DNA from: Serpula lacrymans var. lacrymans S7.9
Taxonomy: Eukaryota > Basidiomycota > Agaricomycetes > Boletales > Serpulaceae
Direction of reading: 5' to 3'
DNA: 64,000 bases
NCBI RefSeq assembly: GCF_000218685.1
Contig: NW_006763292.1
Span: 3,159,365 to 3,223,364, forward strand
Of the stretch, positions 56,392 to 64,000 are shown piece after piece (position 1 is the first letter of the stretch; every line of letters starts with the position of its first letter). The notes under the pieces were generated by a model that did no database searches, was not told the origin of the DNA, and saw only the letters and a program-made list of their open reading frames with translations. A program made the position numbers and the translations under genes.

Positions 56392-59300
56392 CTACTCAAT
56401 CTCTTCTTTAAGAAAATAGTCATCTTTGAAGTCAAAATCATCTGCTGTATACCATTCAAGCTGAAATTAAAAAATAATGTCAAGTAGGTTTTCAGAAGTA
56501 AGTGATCAATAACTCACTGCTTCATGATCCCATCCTATATGTGTCTCACTTGGTGCTTTAATGACCACAAATCGCCTGTATTCATCAGCAATGGATGGCT
56601 GAGTTTGCATGGAACACATATCCTTTGCAATTTCTGCCTCCATATTGAGTAATTGGTCAGATACTGGGATATCAGAATATTTTTGCTTGAAGACCCTAAC
56701 ACAGCTCTCCAACATGTCCGGAAAGGGTTGTGACTGTGTTTCAAGCAGCCAATCTACCCAAGAGGCTTGACCTTGTAAAAAAGATCTTCCAGGTGAAGGA
56801 GGTGACCACAAAGGTGCAACACTACCATCCTCCACAAGCTTCAAGAAAGGGGAAAGCAAAGATAAATCACTAGGCAGTGCATATCAGCACCTACATACAG
56901 ACCAGAGAATGCAAATTAAAAATACCTTTCATGATCACCTCTTAATATCTGACAGTAAAAACCAAGAACTGAAGGTAACAAGTAGCACTCCCACAATGGG
57001 TGGTTCGTGACTTTTGTCATTAACTCGTAGACACCAAATGGATCATTTAGCAAAGCAGAAGGTGTAAAGGTTATTATACCCCCTGGAAAATATTAAGCCA
57101 TTTGTTAAGCAACACTCAACGTATAAATAAGTACCTATCGGGTAAATTTCACGAACACCCCATCTATCTGGTGAGACTGTTTCATGAGTCCCAAATGTGA
57201 AAAATCGAACTTCACTTCGTTGGCCCCTTCGCTCTGCCAGAGCAGGAAGCTTGTGGAGAGTACTAAGAGCACCATTGTGCACGAAGACAACCCGTGCCTC
57301 AGCGCTATAACCAACGTCCGGCGCGCCGCACTTCTCCAAAACAGCTTTCAACAAATTTGCCTCCACTGTGAAACTGCTAGAGCCATCTTCGACTGAAGAC
57401 CATATGCAATATGGCCTGGGGCTGCGGCTACTCATAAAGTCTCTTAATTCTTGGGAAATTTGAAGAATGTTTGTAGCCCGATAAAAATACTGTTTTGAAA
57501 CAAGGCTGCGATATCGTCGTTCTAGCCCATCAGGATCCGTTCCGTCGATGTTAGGTAGACGGCGAAGAATGGCATCGATCGGCATTCCGACTTCGTGCGC
57601 TTTATACTTCGCCGAAGTCAGTACGAACGGTACAAGCACAACGATGAGCCTGTCACTTTCGCGTGAACCGCGTACAGTTAGATGTGCTGGTACAGCAAGT
57701 CGATCACATGGGTCACGTAATGTGGGAGGGAAAAGTATTAACATAGCGACTTCTGCATCGTCCAAAGAAAGTTTGATGAAGGTCACCTAATCACATGTTA
57801 TGAATAAGTTATGATAAAACGATCTAGGCTTCCACTGACCTGTTGTTTAACATCCATATACCGCACTAGAGCTTTCATAGCATCTTTATCTTGCGTGTCT
57901 GTGGGACCCAATTTCCCAAACTGATGCACGGGACCACATGCAGGAAGAATCATGTTCAAATCTGACTCATCATACAACCTGCGTATTCGAAGGGAGTTGA
58001 GGGCGTCAAGTAGAATGCTGAAGCGAGCGCCTCCTGGCTGAGCGTCTGTAGCGTCCGTCAACTCAACTTCGCCAAGCCGGTCAGCCTTCCCCCGTGAAAC
58101 GTCCGCAAAAAGTTCCCCGGTCCATCTCCACTTCTTGGGAATCCTAGGGCCATTTACAGTCAGATGCATACATTTTAAGGGGATAGGTTTTACTTCTTTA
58201 GAGGAGGTAGCTTTGCCGCAGTGAGAGACCTAGGCGGAGCGGGTTCATCAACGGTTGTCTCCAAAGTGGTTTGCCTGTAATTTGCAGTTCAGTAATAGCA
58301 ATGAGTGTATAGTGGTCGTAACTAACGGTAGAGGGGCTGAAAGTCTAATTTTTCCGGCAACCATTGATTAGTTATATGTTTGGATGAAGAATCATATTAC
58401 TAACTCGGCAGGCATGATAGCGGCAAGGAATTCACTAGCTTTGTCCATATTATCTTGTGGATATTCCGCGGGCCTAAACATGAAGTTCGCCTACCTTAAG
58501 CTAACTTCTTCAATACATTTCGAACAAACTTACGCAAAATACTCATCCTGCCCAGATATATTCACGCTAGGACCCATATCGTTGACAGGTGCCACGAGCG
58601 AAGTAGGCGAAGCCACGATGTCCGGGACGTCTGAAATCACTCCGGTATATGGGACAGCATTTGGGATAGAGCTCTGAGCGGAAGGTAAGCTAGAACCAGA
58701 AGTCTGTGGTTGTCCATGTTTTGCCTCAGAAGCAAGGAGGTTGGAGGGCTTCACTGCCTTTTTGAAGCCAAGATTCTTCCAGCTAGGTTTTGCTGTCAGT
58801 GGTGCAGGCTTAGGTTTAGTGGCAGTCAACGCTCCCTGTGCAATCCGCTGTTTGGTGGATAAAGAGCTGCCAGCAGCCACACTTTGCACAGGTAGATCCA
58901 TCTTCTTGACTAAAGGATGGGTTTGGCGTTGCTGATGGGTTTGTCGAGACCCTGATGGTAGAAGACTAGACTGACCGGCTGGTCGAGCAGGCCACAGCTG
59001 ATAATGAGAATCAAAGGCCACCGCACCTCGGTCAAACGAAGGAGGTGGTGCCACTGCTGTATTGGAAGGTGCCTTATGCTGAACCTGAATGGAGTATAAT
59101 CAATAATGGATATGACGTATGCTCGATGCGCCTACCCCAGAATTCGAGCTTCGTATTTTTGATGTTTTTATTGGACGCTCGTCTGAACTATTCCCGGACT
59201 AGAGCATTAAGTAAAAAATATCAAAAACTAAATCAGTTTCTAGTTGCGCACACTAACCTCATCGCTTAGCACTACTGTTTTGCGCTTTTTCCCAACAGGA

Positions 59301-60062
59301 TGTGAATTCGCGAGAGGTACATCTTCTAAAGCGTCTGAATCATCGGCATCACTCTCTATTGAGGGTGTGTTAGTTTGTCTCTCTCTATTTTGTCTCTCCT
59401 TCTCCAAATCAGTATAGGCACAAGCTGGTATGGAGGCGGCACACCTTGTTTTTGCTCCGTCTTGCAGCTTTCTTCCTTCTGGCTTCTTCTGCCTCCTGCC
59501 GGCCGAACTCCATCGCAAAAGATCTCTTTTCTTTTTCTGACGATCGAAAACGCGTTAGATCAAAACTGACACCTGGCGATAAAGGACGCACCTATCCATG
59601 AATCTTCGGCGCTGCAGTGGTAGCCAATGGGCCAATCTTTATCGTCATTGCCGATATGGTCCCAGAAGCTCCTTAACAACCTCGCGCAGCCCTCGACATT
59701 TCCCTGAGGTTCCCAGCTTTTGACGTAATGTCAGATAGATAGCAGTATCATACTCTTCTAATAACTACCTGTTGGAGTCCGAATCATAACCCGCCCACTT
59801 GAGATGAAGCATAAGTGACATATATTGAAATTGAGGTTCAAATGATTTTACTTTGACATAATACTCCTGCGGGCGAGACATATTAGTTGACGTACTGATA
59901 CGACGACAGCAAGCTCTTACCCATTCGCCTTCATCACCGACACGCGCCTTGGTGATGACCTCTGAATACAATCATTCCAAGTCAGCGCGCTCACCTCAAT
60001 ACCAGACGTAGTTACTGACCAACTTGAAAGACCTCCTGTTCTTCTTTTTTCTTTCTGGCCAT
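56392..60062 (-). CDS. Chromodomain protein with SPOC-like domain (Chp1-like architecture), 15 exons
   Basis: I read 15 exons: 60062-60020, 59961-59921, 59876-59862, 59797-59769, 59716-59592, 59536-59445, 59401-59258, 59078-58534, 58473-58405, 58274-58194, 58143-57840, 57786-57135, 57082-56926, 56869-56518, 56460-56392. They sum to 2718 nt, 905 residues, all in phase. A chromodomain fills residues 9-65 (EVFQVEVITKARV, WEYYVKWAGYD, NSWEPQGNV, LLRSFW). Phe, Trp and Tyr sit at the three aromatic-cage positions, so methyl-lysine binding is plausible. A Lys/Arg-rich helix and a disordered region follow to about 390. Residues about 396-560 look like a SPOC domain (KKWRWTGELFADV, GARFSILLDALNSLRI, LPACGPVHQFGKLGP, VAMLILFP). 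The C-terminal 300 residues (ARVVFVHNGALSTLHKLPAL, RFFTFGTHE) have no known fold to me. Chp1 of S. pombe RITS combines chromodomain, SPOC and PIN; identity with Chp1 is inference. Confidence 0.9.
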
Positions 60063-60791
60063 CGATTGTATCAGAGAACTAGAACTTGCTGCTCGAGTAT
60101 GCGAGGAAAACGATAATAGCGAAGATTGCTACTATGTGAGATCAAGGCCACTAGTACTAGCTCTGTAAGGATGTAATGGCCGAGGACCCCGGGCTCACGC
60201 TCAGTACCTGAACAGTGAACATAAACAGCATGTCAGCAGGTTAACTAGTTTCTTACATGGGCGGTGGGCACATGGCATTAGAGACCTTCCACCGTCACAA
60301 CTTAGCCCGTGCTCTTTGGTCCTTCTTGGCACTGGTGTGATAATCTATTGTGGCCCCTGTGTCTGACCACCCCCTTCCATTCAATCGTGGAATCCATTAC
60401 CTCGAGTTGTGCGCGGCGCGGAATGGTTGTGTCTCAACCTTCTTCCGTGCTTCCTGCCTGTGCTGGCATATGACTGTACCTCCTCTTGCCATCTCTTGCA
60501 GTTGGCCACTGTACCACAGACAACTTAGATGTACCAGAATTCTTATTCTGTGGAAGTGAATAAGCCTCAAGTCTCGCTGATCATGATGTGCTGGATACCA
60601 ACAGTAGGCTCGGGCATATTGGAATCTGCAAATTGCAAAGTAAATTTGACCAATCTATAATGAAGGGGACAGTGGTCCCAAATGCTGTGTGCAAGCCACA
60701 TTGTGTTGGTTATTTTGTTTCACAATTTGAACCTGTATCTAATCTATGACAAAACTGGATAAACCCGGTCTCTGCCAAAGCAGCCATTGTT
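60063..60791. other. Upstream region of the chromodomain gene
   Basis: This is 729 bp with no supported frame. The first 150 bp should contain the minus-strand promoter, but no clear TATA box is seen. Confidence 0.4.
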
Positions 60792-60880
60792 CTCCATGGA
60801 GCATAGCCACCACTCCATGGAGTCACCATTGTTCTCCTAGGAGTCATTATACTGTAGCGAGTAGCACCTCCGACTATAAG
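60792..60880 (+). promoter_or_regulatory. Promoter-like block: three palindromes at exact 21-bp spacing plus TATA
   Basis: Perfect 10-bp palindromes start at 60792 (CTCCATGGAG), 60813 (CTCCATGGAG) and 60834 (CTCCTAGGAG), exactly two helical turns apart. CTATAAG follows at 60874. Downstream comes GGGGGTTTAGTATAG and, near 60963, TTTGGAGTATCAG, which is primer-binding-site-like. The layout suggests the U3-R part of a degenerate LTR retroelement, but the LTR borders could not be found. It could equally be an independent promoter. Confidence 0.45.
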
Positions 60881-61992
60881 TAGTAGGGGGTTTAGTATAG
60901 AAATACCTCAGTCGTTTCTATAGCCTCTTGGGCAGCGGCTGAGTTTCACATAGTTTTCTTAATTTGGAGTATCAGTAAGATAAATTCAGCAAAATGGACT
61001 TAGCAAAAATCAGTAATCATTAGCTTTATGTGTTATCATACCAGTATACTATTATATATACCATCAATGGTTCTACCGTCACCCTGTTCCTTACCATCAC
61101 CTCAAATCACATTGACTCCCTCATCCCAGCTTTGATAGTTCCCAAATGCCAAACCACAAGCAGCTGTGGTGAGGTGTCCTCATGTATACCACTAGTACCA
61201 ATTATTCCCCCACCACTGAAACCACCTAGCAAATGAATAGTGCCAACAAAGGCTTTTATACCAATATCAACTTTTGATCCCCCCAGCAATTATTTCTAAT
61301 CAATTTTTACAGGAATTTCAGTACTATCAAATGGTATGCAAATAATCCACCTTAATGGCACCAGTGATAATTCATGCAGTATTGGAATAAATTGGCAGTT
61401 TACGGAAAACAGGTTTGTTTGTTCTCTCTCTAGCCTAAGATTGTTCTGATTTTATTCCAGGTTTATACAGAGATGTCAGAATAAAAGGTACACATATTGA
61501 TTTACTATCTACATTTTTTTTACTGACTATACATCTAGAAACTAGCAGCTTCCATGGTGGATTGCAGAGATTCCTGGTGTTACATTTTCAGGCATTCACT
61601 GTGGAAACCAGTTTTTAACCGGCTATGGATAATGTCTAGATACCCGAGTAAAATAGATAGTAACTGTAATCAGACAACAGACATGGGGAAGTTGGGATAT
61701 AAGATGGAAAGCCACACTTTTTCGAATCTAACTAGAATTCATCTTGTCCTAACACTTGTAACAGTTTGATGATAGAATTTGAATGATTATTTCTACTTAA
61801 GAAGTACAGTTGGAAGTAAATCAAAGTACAAATGAAGCCCAATTAATATATGAATTAAGCACTAATTAAGATGTGAATAGCGTACAGATAGACAGAAAAG
61901 AAAACTGCTAGGAATCCCCCTCCTCAGCCTAGTACATAAAAATGTCCTCAGGTAGTTGTCTCCTCCTCAACTCTCCACTATGTACCCATTAA
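60881..61992. other. AT-rich stretch with retroelement-like debris
   Basis: An ATG at 60994 (ATGGACTTAGC) opens only 9 codons. Short frames on both strands at 61030-61290 have no motif. From 61300 to 61900 the sequence is AT-rich and holds nothing I can name. Confidence 0.35.
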
Positions 61993-62491
61993 ATGTGCAT
62001 TCAATGCATGCCAGCCCACTACAACAGCCGGGTGAACTATCACCTCTCACTTCCCGACCCCAGGACAGCCCCTTTTCAAGTGAACTCAGCTTCACGTCAA
62101 TTCTTTGACCTATGTGGGGTGGAGAAGACGGCTAAACAAGATGAAAGGATACAAGCATTAGTTGACAACCTTCAGCCCTATCCTGATGATGCACCTTTTA
62201 TGAAGATGGGGCCTGAAAACAAGGCCGTTTGGAAGTCATGTTGGACTGAGAAGATTGACCATACAGTCAATGTCCACTTTGTCAATGAAATTGTTGATTG
62301 TGTCTGGGATAATGAAACAGTAAGTTCAAATAGCACTACAAAAAACCAGACCAAATAACACTTACTTAGGCATTACGGACTGTTCCAGGAGGCAAGCCAG
62401 AGCTGGTAGATGCTGACTACAACAAAGATGTCATTATCAAGATGAAAAAATTGTACTGGGGCAACTTACAGTCTCAAGTAAAGGCACGCGC
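61993..62491 (+). pseudogene. Transposon-type hypothetical gene truncated by LTR insertion
   Basis: Exon 1 (61993-62319) and exon 2 (from 62369) join in phase across a 49-nt intron (GTAAGT...CTTAG). The product reads PAHYNSRVNYHLSLPDP, FFDLCGVEKTAKQDERIQ, MGPENKAVWKSCW, VNEIVDCVWDNETALRTVPGG, DADYNKDVIIKMKKLYWGN. Proteins of this type are repeated in mushroom genomes near DNA transposons; the function is unknown. The frame stops abruptly at 62491, where the long LTR begins, so only the first 150 or so residues remain. A start at ATG 62008 is also possible. Confidence 0.65.
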
Positions 62492-63996
62492 TGGCATACA
62501 CCAAAGTTGATTGGTAGCATGGACAGGTGTCAATAACAAAGTGAATATTCAAAAAGACTCGCCTTTGCGCCACACAGGCACAGTGCCACATGAAATAGTA
62601 ATTAATATTACCTTTTTCAAACTTGTGGCTGATCAGCATCACCTCTATTAGGCAATCCAGTCACGCTCACCTTTGCTTTTCCATTCAGTACTTTCCGCAT
62701 TTTGGCATTTTGGCAAATTTTCGCGTCGCCACTGGCTACACATTGCATTGTGCCCTTGCTTTTGTCGTTTCCCTTACTCCCCTTCCTTTGCCTAGCCCCA
62801 CCATGGGCCCCTTCCTCTCCTTTTTATTCTCACCTGACAGTCGTTTCTGGATCCCCATTCTAATCCACTTTTCCGTCACCTCCACCCTCCTCCTCCTCAT
62901 TTTATTTGCACCCCCACCATTTCTGATGTCACCACTTCCTATCCGCTTCCGTCGCCGATCCGTTGACTACCACGTGCCACTGCTGATATCAGCAAAGCCC
63001 CGGCGGCCGGTTCAAATAGGGCAACAGGTCCATCTTTATGACGTTGATCTACCATCATATACTATGAAAATATTGGTCGCTTGTCTTGCCTGGTTGGAGC
63101 GTGGTAGTTTTTGAGCTGGAGAAGGTTCATCCCCTTGCTTTGCCCATGTTCATCGCTGTCCCATTCACTTGGGTACACTTATCTTTTGTCCATCGTCTTC
63201 GCTACAGCTACACCTACCACACGCTGCCTGGGACTCACTTGTTCCAAATTGGAACTACTCCTCTCCCTCCCTCGTTTCATCAGGTGGTCCAACACAACCA
63301 GTCCATTGGTAAGGCCATGGAACTGTCGGATTTGGACTAGGTGGTGGACCGGTGGCTCCAGTTTCTTTTTCTTCAGCAGAACATTCATTTACAGTGCAAT
63401 TATTTTTGATTTTACACAGCTATACTGTGCATAGCCTACTTTTCTTTCACTATATAAACCCCTGTATTTTACCTTGTAAAACAACAACAAGTACTCGATT
63501 CCAGACTTCTTCTCTAATTTCAAGTTCACTACTCTGCTACTTGTGATCCAGTGTGGTCACAACACTTCCCACTGCTACCACTGTCAACTGCTGTTATTGT
63601 CACTTCCCACTTTTGAAGTCATTGTCATCCCTTTCAATTAGAGTCCTTCTGAGCACTACAGTTTGTGCGTCAGGAGCCTGCTATCACTGGGAACCTCATC
63701 ATATTGTCGTTCTCAAACCTACCTTGTGCTACGATTAGCAAGGTAGTGCTCGTCTATACTCACCACAAAGCCCCTATCTTTCTATAAATTCAACTATCCC
63801 TCCTCCTCAAAACCCACACTCATACACCTCTGGGTTTTACTTTGAAGGATCTTCACACATACCACCCCACGAACAACCAGACCACTCCACTGTTCTAGGA
63901 GGCAAAGCCCATAAACAAGTTCCGTGGAATCTGGGAGGATTGTGTGTTAGTTTGTTTTTGTGTGTGGTTTTCTAACAACAGTCCTCATCATCGACA
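62492..63996 (+). repeat. Second copy of the long LTR, with a 296-bp internal deletion
   Basis: It begins TGGCATACACC and follows the copy at 45823 almost base for base to the end near CATCGACA (63996). It lacks the segment matching about 46745-47040, joined at a TTTT run. The open frame of U3 is kept (62803-63114). Bases after the end (TCGT) do not match the 5 bp before the start (CGCGC). It is therefore more likely the 5' LTR of an element running past the window than a clean solo LTR, but the flank is too short to be sure. Confidence 0.8.
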
Positions 63997-64000
63997 TCGT

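Noticed and set aside
61107..61289. Gly-rich minus-strand frame (60 codons)
   Set aside because: Low-complexity, no start context and no partner exons.

Overview
The window reads as nuclear DNA of a mushroom-forming basidiomycete (Agaricomycetes). Genes are cut by many GT-AG introns, mostly 48-65 nt. The families present (WOPR regulator, IML2/TTC39, ankyrin-MYND, F-box, PXA, chromodomain-SPOC) and the mobile elements (Ty1/copia, Ty3/gypsy, Tnp2-type and KDZ-associated DNA transposons) are typical of that class. No rRNA, tRNA or CRISPR array could be supported.

Left part (1-33 kb), the host region: the 3' end of an F-box-like gene (1-777, +); a 13-exon IML2/TTC39 gene (1040-3716, -); a 5-exon ankyrin/MYND gene (4316-5819, -); a 5-exon WOPR (Gti1/Pac2) transcription-factor gene (13147-14368, +) that sits alone between about 7.3 kb and 9.4 kb of sequence with no recognisable gene; an F-box gene (23723-25405, -); a tentative small helical protein (28953-29279, +); and a 5-exon gene for a large disordered protein (29964-32901, -). 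Exon joins of the main multi-exon models were worked out by hand and the coding lengths sum to whole codons.

Middle (33-54 kb), a block of mobile elements: a KDZ-associated transposon relic split by a 414-bp solo LTR with a perfect 5-bp target duplication; a minus-strand copia element whose polyprotein is broken by a single missing base; head-to-head with it, a plus-strand gypsy pol without visible gag/protease but with an unusual upstream reading frame; LTRs in inverted orientation at the two outer ends that share an almost identical R-U5 part but have different U3 parts; and a decayed Tnp2-type DNA transposon with a second gene and subterminal repeats.

Right part (54-64 kb): a 3-exon PXA-domain gene (54134-55924, +) converges on a 15-exon gene for a chromodomain protein with a SPOC-like middle domain (56392-60062, -), an architecture like Chp1 of the fission-yeast RITS complex. 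After a promoter-like array of three evenly spaced palindromes, a transposon-type gene is cut off at 62491 by another copy of the long LTR, which runs to the window end.

How it fits together: most genes are unrelated housekeeping or regulatory genes. The two with most biological interest are the isolated WOPR regulator and the Chp1-like heterochromatin protein next to a retroelement cluster.
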